From assembly GCA_035695065.1 (NCBI GenBank), contig DASSEW010000058.1, positions 29,362 to 93,361 on the forward strand: 64,000 nucleotides of DNA. Reading direction: 5' to 3'. Of the stretch, positions 1 through 7,487 are shown piece after piece. The number at the start of each line of letters is the position of its first letter. Positions within the stretch are counted from its first letter, which is position 1. The notes under the pieces were generated by a model. That model was not told the DNA's origin. It saw nothing but the letters and a program-made list of their open reading frames with translations, and did not search any database. The stretch comes from 66-474 sp035695065. GTDB taxonomy: Bacteria; Pseudomonadota; Gammaproteobacteria; Xanthomonadales; Rhodanobacteraceae. The translations under genes were made by a program, and so were the position numbers.

Positions 1-2
1 TC

Positions 3-368
3 AATGTCGTACTCGGTGGCGCCGCACTGGTCTCGTTTCTGTTCATCCGCGATCCGCACTGGCTGCTGCTGTCCATGGTCGGCGTCGGCTTCGCGTGGGC
101 ATCCATCCTGTCGCTGCCCTACGCGTTGCTGTCGGACAGCCTGCCCGCCGCGAAGATGGGCGTGTACATGGGCATCTTCAATTTCTTCATCGTAATCCCG
201 CAATTGCTGGCCGCGAGCGTGCTCGGCGTGCTGCTGAAGATCGGATTCCACGACCAGCCGATCTACGCGCTCGCCATCGGCGGCGTCAGCCTGGTCGTCG
301 CGGGCCTTTGCACGCTGCGCGTGCGCGAGCCGGGAACACTCCCCGAGCCCGCGGGCGAAGCCGCGTGA
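3..368 (+). CDS. MFS transporter, C-terminal part (truncated by window edge)
   Basis: The reading frame is open from the first bases and encodes the last 121 residues of a polytopic membrane protein. It holds about three hydrophobic segments, with a stretch resembling the sugar/cation-symporter branch of the major facilitator superfamily (a Leu-Pro-Tyr-Ala-Leu-Leu run followed by a conserved Gly-Val-Tyr-Met-Gly loop). The protein probably moves a sugar or other small solute across the inner membrane, but the substrate cannot be read from this fragment. Its stop codon overlaps the GTG start proposed for the following esterase, so the two are probably co-transcribed. The start lies outside the window. 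Confidence 0.75.
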   Translation, partial: NVVLGGAALVSFLFIRDPHWLLLSMVGVGFAWASILSLPYALLSDSLPAAKMGVYMGIFNFFIVIPQLLAASVLGVLLKIGFHDQPIYALAIGGVSLVVAGLCTLRVREPGTLPEPAGEAA

Positions 369-1345
369 GCGTGCGCCGCGGGATGCTTACGTTGCTGTTG
401 GCGCTCGCGCCGATATCGGCAATGGCCGCGCAGCAGGTCGCGGATCGCTGCACGCCGGCCATGACTACGCTGCAGCTCGACGCGCCGGCCTTCGCACCCG
501 AACGCATCACGGTGGATATCTACCTTCCCGGCGATTACGCGCGCTCCGGTCGCGCGCGCTATCCGGTGCTGTACGCCAACGATGGCCAGGACATGGAAGC
601 GGTCAAGCTGGTGCCGACCCTTGCCGGGCTTTGCCGACGACGCGCGCTCCGCGAGCCGATCGTGGTCGCGGTACACATGTTGCGCGATCGCGCGAGCGGC
701 TACGGGCTCTCTGATCGGGCTACCCGCCGCAGCATCGTTGGCGGCTCGAAGATCGGGCCGATCGGCACGCGCGCCTACGACTATTCGCAGTGGTTCGCGA
801 CCCAGCTCGTGCCGTACGTTGACGCGCATTACCGCACGCTGCGCAGCCCCCGCGCCCGCAGCGTGCTCGGCTGGTCGCTGGGTGCGCTCAACGCATTCAA
901 CCTCGGCTGGAATCATCCGGAAACGTTCGGCACGGTCGGCGCGTTCTCGCCTTCGTTCTGGCTCGCCGCCGACCGCAGCAGCGACGAAACCGCGCAGCGC
1001 ACGCGTCTGGCGCAACGCATGGTGGATCGCGGGCCGAAGCGGAAGGGGATGCGGTTCTGGATCGCGGCGGGCACCGCCGAGGAAACCAACGACCGCGACC
1101 ACGATGGCGTGATAGACGTGATTGACGACATCGGCGATCTCGTCAATGGCTATCGTGCGCCGGATGGTTTCCATGAGCGCGGCCTGCGCCAGCTCGGTTA
1201 CACCATCAACATGGATTACGCCGCGCACTCCGACAGCGCTGCCGATGTGTCCGTCTACCTGCTGCCCGGCGGACAGCACAACCAGGCGTCGTGGGCGAAG
1301 ATGCTGCCGCTGTTCCTGCGTTGGGATTACGGCACGCGCGGATGA
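365..1345 (+). CDS. Secreted alpha/beta-hydrolase esterase (Fes/esterase-D-like)
   Basis: About 326 residues from GTG 365, which overlaps the MFS stop; ATG 383 is an alternative giving 320. The N-terminus is a short signal peptide ending Ala-Met-Ala-Ala, so export is likely. The core matches the putative-esterase family (PF00756), which includes enterochelin esterase and S-formylglutathione hydrolase: a Tyr-Pro-Val-Leu-Tyr-Ala-Asn-Asp-Gly motif early, then the nucleophile elbow Gly-Trp-Ser-Leu-Gly with Ser near residue 171, followed by the typical Phe-Ser-Pro-Ser-Phe-Trp stretch. A late Gly-Gly-Gln-His probably carries the catalytic His. It hydrolyses an ester outside the cytoplasm; the substrate is unknown. 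Its link to the MFS gene suggests joint use of a carbohydrate or siderophore ester, which is inference. Confidence 0.8.
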   Translation: MSVRRGMLTLLLALAPISAMAAQQVADRCTPAMTTLQLDAPAFAPERITVDIYLPGDYARSGRARYPVLYANDGQDMEAVKLVPTLAGLCRRRALREPIVVAVHMLRDRASGYGLSDRATRRSIVGGSKIGPIGTRAYDYSQWFATQLVPYVDAHYRTLRSPRARSVLGWSLGALNAFNLGWNHPETFGTVGAFSPSFWLAADRSSDETAQRTRLAQRMVDRGPKRKGMRFWIAAGTAEETNDRDHDGVIDVIDDIGDLVNGYRAPDGFHERGLRQLGYTINMDYAAHSDSAADVSVYLLPGGQHNQASWAKMLPLFLRWDYGTRG

Positions 1346-1400
1346 GCGGCGCGCAGGCGCCGCATCGGTCTTCGGGCATCGATGCGGGTATGAAGGGGAG

Positions 1401-1475
1401 TGGTGGGCGCAACAGGGATCGAACCTGTGACCCCTACCATGTCAAGGTAGTGCTCTACCGCTGAGCTATGCGCCC
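1401..1475 (-). tRNA. tRNA-Val (anticodon GAC)
   Basis: A full cloverleaf can be read on the minus strand: acceptor stem GGGCGCA, D-loop AGCTCAGCGGTAGAGC, anticodon loop TTGACAT (anticodon GAC) and T-arm GGTTCGATCC. The 3' CCA is encoded. The gene stands alone between the esterase and a short-chain dehydrogenase. Confidence 0.95.
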
Positions 1476-1643
1476 CCGAAGGGCCGCAGACTATAGCGTG
1501 ATCGTGGCCGGGGCTCAATTCCCGTTCCCCGGGCCGGCAGCTCGGGCGTGCAAACAAGACGTGGCTTTCATTGCGGCGATCCCACACTCGCTTGCACAGG
1601 GCACGCGCGCCGACCGCCCGCGCGGATGCAAGAGGAGCCCAGC

Positions 1644-2654
1644 ATGAGCCGCCGACTGAAACCGCTCTCGCAACAGACCATCGTGATCACCGGCGCCTCC
1701 AGCGGCATCGGCCTCGCCACCGCGCAGGCCGCCGCCCTCGAAGGGGCGAAGCTGGTGCTTGCCGCGCGCGACGAGGCCAGCCTGAAGAAGATCGTGCAGG
1801 AAATCGAATCGCACGGGGGCGAGGCGATTCATGTCGTCGCCGACGTCGGCGAGCGCAAGCAGGTGCAGGCGATCGCCGATCGCGCACTCGAGCGCTTCGG
1901 CGGCTTCGACACCTGGGTCAACGATGCCGGCGTCAGCATCTACGGCCACCTGGAAGACGTCAGTGACGAGGATCACCACCGCCTGTTCGACACCAACTTC
2001 TGGGGCGTGGTGTACGGCTCGCAGATCGCGCTGAAGCACCTGCGTGCGAACGGCGGCGCCTTGGTCAACCTCGGCAGCGTCGCTTCCGACATGTCGCTGC
2101 CGTTGCAGGGCATGTACTCCGCCAGCAAGCACGCGATCAAGGGCTTCACCGATGCGCTGCGGCTGGAGCTGGAAGAGCAGCACGCGCCGGTATCGGTGAC
2201 GCTGATCAAGCCGACTTCGATCGCCACGCCGTTCGCGCAACACGCGAAGAATTACCTGGATCGCGAACCGACGCTGCCGCCGCCGCTGTACAAGCCGGAC
2301 GACGTGGCGCAGGCGATCCTGTATGCGGCCACGCACCCGGTGCGCGACATCTACGTCGGGGGCGCGGGCAAGGTGATGACGACGCTCAACAAGAATTTCC
2401 CGTCGGTGATGGACAAGGTCGGCAGCGGGATGATGACACGCATGCAGATGCGCGACGAATCGGCGCATCCGCGCGCGGACAGCCTGGCGCACGCCGGCAG
2501 CGACGGCGAGGTCGAGGGCGATTATCCGGATCGACATCCGCGCCACAGCCTGTACACGCCGATCTCGCGGCATCCGCTGATGGCCGGCGTCGTCATCGCC
2601 GCGGCGGGCGCGGCAGCGGCGGCGATGTTGCAAGGAAGGCACAGGCACATGTAG
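1644..2654 (+). CDS. Short-chain dehydrogenase/reductase with C-terminal membrane segment (copy 1)
   Basis: 336 residues from ATG 1644, behind an AGAGGAG ribosome-binding site. The N-terminal Rossmann fold carries Thr-Gly-Ala-Ser-Ser-Gly-Ile-Gly at residues 16-23, an Asn-Asp-Ala-Gly motif and the catalytic Tyr158/Lys162 pair (Tyr-Ser-Ala-Ser-Lys). This is a classical NAD(P)-dependent oxidoreductase. Beyond the roughly 250-residue core there is a tail ending in an Ala/Gly-rich hydrophobic segment (about 312-328) that could anchor it to the membrane. The substrate is unknown. A close paralogue starts at 14530. The TAG stop lies inside a dispersed palindromic repeat (2651-2671), so the present C-terminus was probably set by the repeat. 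Confidence 0.88.
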   Translation: MSRRLKPLSQQTIVITGASSGIGLATAQAAALEGAKLVLAARDEASLKKIVQEIESHGGEAIHVVADVGERKQVQAIADRALERFGGFDTWVNDAGVSIYGHLEDVSDEDHHRLFDTNFWGVVYGSQIALKHLRANGGALVNLGSVASDMSLPLQGMYSASKHAIKGFTDALRLELEEQHAPVSVTLIKPTSIATPFAQHAKNYLDREPTLPPPLYKPDDVAQAILYAATHPVRDIYVGGAGKVMTTLNKNFPSVMDKVGSGMMTRMQMRDESAHPRADSLAHAGSDGEVEGDYPDRHPRHSLYTPISRHPLMAGVVIAAAGAAAAAMLQGRHRHM

Positions 2655-2671
2655 GGCGGGTATTGCCCGCC
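2651..2671. repeat. REP-like palindrome, family A (single hairpin)
   Basis: GTAGGGCGGG-TATTG-CCCGCC: a 5-7 bp hairpin. Its TAG is the stop codon of the preceding dehydrogenase. Other copies of the family are listed below. Confidence 0.85.
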
Positions 2672-2703
2672 GGCGATTGCGAGATCAACCGAGGAGACCT
2701 CTC

Positions 2704-3114
2704 ATGCTTCAGCAATCAACCGTTTCACTCGACGACGCCCGGCGCATGATCATGGCCGGCGAAGCCAAGGCGCGCGAGATCGGCCAGCCGATGAACATCG
2801 CGGTGGTGGACAACGGCGGCAACCTCGTCGCCTTCGAACACATGGATGGCGCTTGGAAGGGCAGCGTGGACATCGCGATGGACAAGGCGTTCACCTCGGC
2901 CATGTTCGTGCTGCCGACCAAGGGTCTTGCCGAGAAGGCGCAACCTGGCGAACCGTTCTACGGCATCCAGGTTTCCAACCAGGGCCGGGTGATGATTTTC
3001 CCCGGCGGCATTCCGCTGAAGCAGGATGGCCAATGCCTCGGCGCGATCGGCGTGAGCGGCGGCGACAATGCGCAGGATCAGGCCGTGGCGGAGGCGACGG
3101 TCGCCGCGCTGTAA
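2704..3114 (+). CDS. GlcG/HbpS-family heme-binding-like protein
   Basis: 136 residues from ATG 2704, with a GAGGAGACC ribosome-binding site about 5 bases upstream. The sequence fits the compact GlcG/HbpS family (PF03928): Ala-Arg-x-Met at the N-terminus, the central Val-Val-Asp-x-Gly-Gly-x-Leu-Val motif, a Met-Asp-Gly-Ala-Trp turn, and a late Gly-Ala-Ile-Gly-Val-Ser-Gly-Gly motif. Family members bind heme or related cofactors or act as accessory subunits. No signal peptide is visible, so it is probably cytoplasmic. It sits upstream of the alcohol-dehydrogenase block, and homologues are often found near quinoprotein dehydrogenases. A direct role here is unproven. Confidence 0.8.
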   Translation: MLQQSTVSLDDARRMIMAGEAKAREIGQPMNIAVVDNGGNLVAFEHMDGAWKGSVDIAMDKAFTSAMFVLPTKGLAEKAQPGEPFYGIQVSNQGRVMIFPGGIPLKQDGQCLGAIGVSGGDNAQDQAVAEATVAAL

Positions 3115-3243
3115 TCCGCTGCCCGCAACGGTTTGCGGCGCATGCGGTGAGTGGCGTGTGAATTTGCAGAAACCGTTTGACGGCGTCCACGCCGAAGCCT
3201 ATTTTCGAAAAGTGATGTATCCACTGGCAAGGATGCCGGTCGA

Positions 3244-3756
3244 ATGAAAAGGATGTTTCCCGCTGTTGCGTTGCTCGCGTTCTTCGCGATGCCGCATCTC
3301 GCATTCGCGCAGGCGTCGCCGCAGGACCAGAAATGGCTGCAGCAGGCGCACCAGACCAATCTCGCTGAAATCGCCACCGGCAAGCTGGGCGAGCAGAGCG
3401 GCCACACCGAATCCGTCCGCATGATCGGGCACACGCTCGCGACCGACCATGCCGAGATGGATGCGAAGCTTCAGAAGCTCGCCGAACAACTGCACGTGAA
3501 GTTGCCGGGTGCGCCGAATGCCCAGCAGAAGGCGATCATGGATCAGCTGCAGCAACAGCATGGCATGCAGTTCGACCAGACGTGGGTGCATGACGAAAAG
3601 GACGGCCACATCCAGGCGATCGAGCTGACCACGTTCGAAGCCAACCACGGTACGGCACCGCAGGTGAAGCAGCTCGCGGTCGAAGCGCTGCCGAAGTTGA
3701 AGAAGCACTTCAAGTTGCTGGCGCACGCTGCGTCGGAGCTGCACGGCGGCCCATGA
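3244..3756 (+). CDS. Exported DUF4142 protein
   Basis: 170 residues with a clear signal peptide (Lys-Arg start, hydrophobic core, Ala-Phe-Ala cleavage near residue 22). The mature part is a helical DUF4142 domain (PF13628) with the usual paired His-rich helices (His-Thr-Leu-Ala-Thr-Asp-His) and a late Leu-Lys-Lys-His. It should fold as a four-helix, ferritin-like bundle in the periplasm. No enzymatic role is established for the family. It lies 84 bases before the PQQ dehydrogenase on the same strand but has a separate upstream gap of about 130 bases, so co-transcription is possible but not certain. Confidence 0.8.
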   Translation: MKRMFPAVALLAFFAMPHLAFAQASPQDQKWLQQAHQTNLAEIATGKLGEQSGHTESVRMIGHTLATDHAEMDAKLQKLAEQLHVKLPGAPNAQQKAIMDQLQQQHGMQFDQTWVHDEKDGHIQAIELTTFEANHGTAPQVKQLAVEALPKLKKHFKLLAHAASELHGGP

Positions 3757-3840
3757 GTTGAGTGCGGAGTCGCGGGCGCGAGCAACGCCCGAGTGCCCGG
3801 CGGGATTGCCGGTCATCAAAATCGGATCACGGAGGATGCG

Positions 3841-5706
3841 ATGAAAAGGCTTGTGTTGACCCTTGCGGTATGCGCCGCGTTGCCCATGCTGCTGCCCAAC
3901 GCGCAAGCCGCACAGAAGAAGCCGGCACCCGCCAGCTCCGCGAACAACGCCCAGCAGGGCAGCGGCGGTTCGCAGGATCCGCAGCAGATGCAGACCGATC
4001 CCGCGCAATGGGTGATGCCGGGCAAGAACTACTACGGCCAGCGCTTCAGCAAGCTCGACCAGATCAACGCCGACAACGTCAAGGACCTGACCGTGGCGTG
4101 GACGTTCTCCACCGGCGTGCTGCGCGGGCACGAGGGCGCGCCGATCGTGGTGGGCGACACGATGTACATGATCACGCCGTGGCCGAACGTGGTTTACGCG
4201 CTGGATCTGAACAACGACGGCGCGATCAAGTGGGTGTTCAAGCCGCACCCGGATCGCGCTTCCCAGGGCGAAGCCTGCTGCGACGTGGTCAACCGCGGCC
4301 TCGCCTACTCGGACGGCAAGCTCTTCTTCAACACGCTGGACGACCACACCATAGCGGTGGACGCCAAGACCGGCAAGGAGATCTGGGACACCAAGCTCGG
4401 CGACATCAACAAGGGCGAGACGATGACGATGGCGCCGCTGGTGGTGAAGAACCACGTGCTGGTCGGCAACAGCGGCGCGGACATGGGCGTGCGCGGCTGG
4501 CTGAAGTCGCTGGATGCCAACACCGGCCAGGTGCAGTGGACGGCTTATTCGACCGGCCCCGACAAGGACGTGCTGATCGGATCGGATTTCAAGCCGCCGT
4601 ATCCGGAGGACAACGGCAAGGACATGGGCGTCACCACCTGGGCCAACAAGGCCTCGTGGATGATCGGCGGCGGCACGGTATGGGGCTGGATCACCTACGA
4701 TCCGAAGTTGAACCTCATCTATTACGGCACCGCCAATCCGGGACCGTGGAACCCTTACCAGCATCCGGGCCTGAACTTCTGGACCTGCACCCTGTTCGCG
4801 CGCGATCCCGACACGGGCATGGCGAAGTGGGCGGTGCAGTGGAACCCGCACGACACGCACGACTACGACGGCATCAACGAGAGCGTGCTGTTCAACGCCA
4901 AGATCGATGGCCAGGAACGCGAGCTGCTCGCGCATCCGGATCGCAACGGCTATCTGTACGTGCAGGATCGCACCACCGGCAAGATCATTTCGGCCGAGCC
5001 GTTCATGGCCGACACCAACACGATCGAGCGCGTCAGCCTGCAAACCGGCGCGCCGGTGGTCAATCCGGCCAAGGTGCCGCAGCTCAACAAGACGATCACG
5101 AACGTGTGCCCCGCCGAAACCGGCGGCAAGGACTGGCAGCCCAGCGCGTATTCGCCGCAGACCGGACTGTTGTACATCCCGCATAACCACATCTGCGAAG
5201 ACATCGAGGCCTACAACACCAGCTACATCGCGGGCACGCCTTACGTCGGCGTCAAGATCCAGATGAAGAAAGGCCCGGGCGGGTGGGGCGGCGCGTTCAG
5301 CGCCTACGATCCGGTGCATGCGAAGACCGTGTGGTCGGACCACGAACACTTCCCGGTCTGGAGCGGCGCATTGGTCACCGCCGGCGGCGTTGCCTTCTAT
5401 GGCACCATGGACCGCTGGTTCAAGGCGGTGGACGCCAGGACCGGCAAGCTGCTCTGGAAGTTCCGGGTCGGCTCCGGAATCATCGGCCAGCCGATCGCGT
5501 ACAAGGGTCCGGACGGGCGCGAGTACATCGCGATCCCCGCGGGCGTGGGCGGTTGGGCCGGCGCGATCGTCGCCGGCGACCTCGATCCGCGCGATCCGTA
5601 TGGCGCGACCGGGTTCACCGGTGCGACCCAGGACTTGCCCGACTACACGGCGAAAGGCGGCACGCTGTACGTGTTCGCGTTGCCGAAGGCGGGAGGGTCG
5701 CCGTGA
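3841..5706 (+). CDS. PQQ-dependent alcohol dehydrogenase, lanthanide type (XoxF/ExaF-like)
   Basis: 621 residues from ATG 3841, with GGAGG 5 bases upstream and a signal peptide (Ala-Gln-Ala-Ala, near residue 25). It is an eight-bladed quinoprotein that oxidises primary alcohols in the periplasm with PQQ. Visible features are the vicinal Cys146-Cys147 pair, the Gly-Gly-Gly-Thr-x-Trp-Gly-Trp stretch under PQQ, the metal ligand Asn299 (Asn-Pro-Gly-Pro-Trp-Asn), and catalytic Asp341 followed by Asp343 in His-Asp-Tyr-Asp-Gly. In characterised enzymes the second Asp marks lanthanide-dependent forms, whereas calcium MxaF has Ala. The ligand that is Glu in MxaF/XoxF is Asp214 here (Ser-Gly-Ala-Asp). 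There is no fused cytochrome. The stop overlaps the start of the xoxJ-like gene (ATGA). Methanol, ethanol or another alcohol may be the substrate. Confidence 0.9.
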   Translation: MKRLVLTLAVCAALPMLLPNAQAAQKKPAPASSANNAQQGSGGSQDPQQMQTDPAQWVMPGKNYYGQRFSKLDQINADNVKDLTVAWTFSTGVLRGHEGAPIVVGDTMYMITPWPNVVYALDLNNDGAIKWVFKPHPDRASQGEACCDVVNRGLAYSDGKLFFNTLDDHTIAVDAKTGKEIWDTKLGDINKGETMTMAPLVVKNHVLVGNSGADMGVRGWLKSLDANTGQVQWTAYSTGPDKDVLIGSDFKPPYPEDNGKDMGVTTWANKASWMIGGGTVWGWITYDPKLNLIYYGTANPGPWNPYQHPGLNFWTCTLFARDPDTGMAKWAVQWNPHDTHDYDGINESVLFNAKIDGQERELLAHPDRNGYLYVQDRTTGKIISAEPFMADTNTIERVSLQTGAPVVNPAKVPQLNKTITNVCPAETGGKDWQPSAYSPQTGLLYIPHNHICEDIEAYNTSYIAGTPYVGVKIQMKKGPGGWGGAFSAYDPVHAKTVWSDHEHFPVWSGALVTAGGVAFYGTMDRWFKAVDARTGKLLWKFRVGSGIIGQPIAYKGPDGREYIAIPAGVGGWAGAIVAGDLDPRDPYGATGFTGATQDLPDYTAKGGTLYVFALPKAGGSP

Positions 5707-6767
5707 TGGGTGCGATCTTCCGCCGTGCACAGGCTCTTGAGCCCTCCCCTTCAAGGGGAGGGTTGGGTGGGGATGGTTTGTCTTCCGATCCCAAGCCATG
5801 CGATCGCTTCGAACACCATCCCCCACCCGGCCTCCCCCTTGAAGGGGGAGGAGCAAAGCGTGGAGTTTTGCTGGGCATGATGCTCATGCTCGCTCCCACG
5901 TTCGCCCTCGCGCAAAGCAGCGGTCAGAGCGGCCAAGGCATGCATCCCGTGCTCGAGGCGGCGGCGCAAACCCATTCATCGCTGCGCGTGTGCGCCGATC
6001 CCAACGACCTGCCGTTCTCCAACAAGGCGGGACAGGGCTTCGAGAACAAGCTGGCGCAAATGGTCGGGCAGTCGCTCGGTCGCCAGGTCCAGTTCGTCTG
6101 GGAAATGCAGAACGATGATTTCTTGCGCAGCGTCTACACCAGCAAATGCGACCTGGTCATGGGCCTGCCGAGCGAAGACCACGGCTATGGCGTGCTCACC
6201 ACCGATCCCTATTACCGCTCGGCTTACGCATTGGTCTATCGCGCGAATGCGCCGTATCAACTGAAGTCGCTGGACGATCCGCGATTGCGCACGTTGCAGA
6301 TCGGGGTGAATTCGACGTACGGCGACAAGGTGGACCTGCCGCCCGGGACGACCCTCGCCAACCGCGGCATCGTCAAGAACGTGCACGGTTACGACTTGTT
6401 CGCCAATTACTACAGCCAGGCCAACCCTTCGGCGGCCCCGATCAAGGCCGTCGCGAAAGGCGACGTGGACGTCGCCATCGCCTGGGGACCCCTGGCCGGG
6501 TATTTCGCCAAGCGGCAGCCGGTGAAGCTCACGGTGGTGCCGCTCACCGACACGCACACCGTCCTGCCGTTCCAGTTTTCGATCTCGATGGCGGTGCGCC
6601 ACGACGACACCGCGTTGCGCGACAAATTGAATGCGTTCCTGCGCGACAAGCACGGCGCGGTCGAGGCCTTGCTGACGCAGTACGGCGTGCCGCAGTTGAA
6701 GATGGATGCGGTCGCATCAGGAAAAGACACTTTGACACAGCGTAGGGCGGACAGTGTCCGCCGCTGA
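5706..6767 (+). CDS. XoxJ/MoxJ-like PQQ-dehydrogenase-associated binding protein, with repeat-derived ends
   Basis: 353 residues if translation starts at ATG 5706, overlapping the dehydrogenase stop. The conserved part begins near residue 58 with a hydrophobic signal core ending Ala-Leu-Ala, followed by the family hallmark Leu-Arg-Val-Cys-Ala-Asp-Pro-Asn-Asp-Leu-Pro-Phe-Ser-Asn. This is the periplasmic substrate-binding fold associated with quinoprotein dehydrogenases (XoxJ/MxaJ), thought to help activate the enzyme or pass electrons. Residues about 13-49 are encoded by an intergenic-type palindromic repeat (5742-5852), which pushes the signal core away from the N-terminus. The last eight or so residues and the TGA lie in another repeat. 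Translation may instead begin near 5868-5880, just after a GGGGGAGGAG supplied by the repeat. Confidence 0.8.
   Translation: MGAIFRRAQALEPSPSRGGLGGDGLSSDPKPCDRFEHHPPPGLPLEGGGAKRGVLLGMMLMLAPTFALAQSSGQSGQGMHPVLEAAAQTHSSLRVCADPNDLPFSNKAGQGFENKLAQMVGQSLGRQVQFVWEMQNDDFLRSVYTSKCDLVMGLPSEDHGYGVLTTDPYYRSAYALVYRANAPYQLKSLDDPRLRTLQIGVNSTYGDKVDLPPGTTLANRGIVKNVHGYDLFANYYSQANPSAAPIKAVAKGDVDVAIAWGPLAGYFAKRQPVKLTVVPLTDTHTVLPFQFSISMAVRHDDTALRDKLNAFLRDKHGAVEALLTQYGVPQLKMDAVASGKDTLTQRRADSVRR
5742..5852. repeat. Inverted-repeat element, family D (CCTCCCCTT...AAGGGGAGG), inside the xoxJ-like gene
   Basis: About 35-base arms (5742-5776 and 5816-5852) are imperfect reverse complements, each with its own internal CTCCCCTT/AAGGGGAG palindrome. 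A unique segment of about 40 bases separates them. The element is open in the frame of the xoxJ-like gene. Similar pyrimidine/purine arms occur at 22840 and 39163. Confidence 0.85.
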
Positions 6768-6807
6768 CCGGCCGATGCGCCAATTCGGCGGGCAATGCCC
6801 GCCCTAC
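6742..6807. repeat. REP-like pair, family A
   Basis: Two hairpins face each other: GTAGGGCGGACAGTGTCCGCC and GGCGGGCAATGCCCGCCCTAC. The first encodes the last residues and contains the stop of the xoxJ-like protein. The pair also separates that gene from the cytochrome gene. Confidence 0.85.
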
Positions 6808-6842
6808 GAAGCAAGCCGCAGAGTCGCGCCACGGAGGGCACG

Positions 6843-7487
6843 ATGAAAAATCTGATTCTCTTGTCAGCCATCGCAACCTGCAGTGTGTCGCTGGCAGGCC
6901 TCGCCATCGCGCAGACGGTTGCATTGCCCAAGGCGGAGGCGCCGGACGACCAACTCCAGCGCGTGCCGGTTTCCGGCGTGCACATCGGGCCGCCCGGCCA
7001 CGTGAAGAATCCCTACGAGGGCGACAAGAACGCCTGGATGGAAGGCAAGAAGCTGTTCGTTTCGTTGAACTGCGCCGGCTGCCATTCACCGGGCGGCGGC
7101 GGCGGCATGGGACCGCCGTTGTCGGACAAGGTCTGGAAATACGGCAGCGATCCGGGCGACATCTACCTGACGATCGAACACGGCCGCCCGAACGGCATGC
7201 CGCAGTGGGGCACCGCGCTGTCGCCGCAGGCGATCTGGGCGCTGGTCACCTACGTGCAAACGCTGTCCGACAACAACCCGGTGTTCGGAACCAATACGCT
7301 GCAGGGCGGACAACCCGCGCCGCAGCCCGCGCCCGGGGCCGGCGCCACGCCGCCGAAGCCGCCCGCTGCCAAGCAGCCGCCGAGCGCGCCCAAGCAACCG
7401 AAACCCGCGCCGCAGACGCCGAGGTCGCCGCATCCCGCGCCGCCGACGCATCCCAAGCCGCCGAGCACCTCGGGTGGGCGTCCATGA
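6843..7487 (+). CDS. Periplasmic cytochrome c (XoxG-like) with proline-rich tail
   Basis: 214 residues from ATG 6843, with a GGAGG-type site upstream and a signal peptide ending Ala-Ile-Ala. One c-type heme site, Cys77-Ala-Gly-Cys80-His81, is followed by a Gly-rich loop. A probable Met axial ligand lies in Asn-Gly-Met-Pro-Gln-Trp-Gly. About 55 C-terminal residues are almost entirely Pro, Ala, Lys, Gln and Ser and are probably a flexible tether. Placed directly after the PQQ dehydrogenase and XoxJ-like genes, it is the expected electron acceptor. Its stop overlaps the start of oxidase subunit II (ATGA), which suggests electrons go on to that oxidase. Confidence 0.85.
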   Translation: MKNLILLSAIATCSVSLAGLAIAQTVALPKAEAPDDQLQRVPVSGVHIGPPGHVKNPYEGDKNAWMEGKKLFVSLNCAGCHSPGGGGGMGPPLSDKVWKYGSDPGDIYLTIEHGRPNGMPQWGTALSPQAIWALVTYVQTLSDNNPVFGTNTLQGGQPAPQPAPGAGATPPKPPAAKQPPSAPKQPKPAPQTPRSPHPAPPTHPKPPSTSGGRP

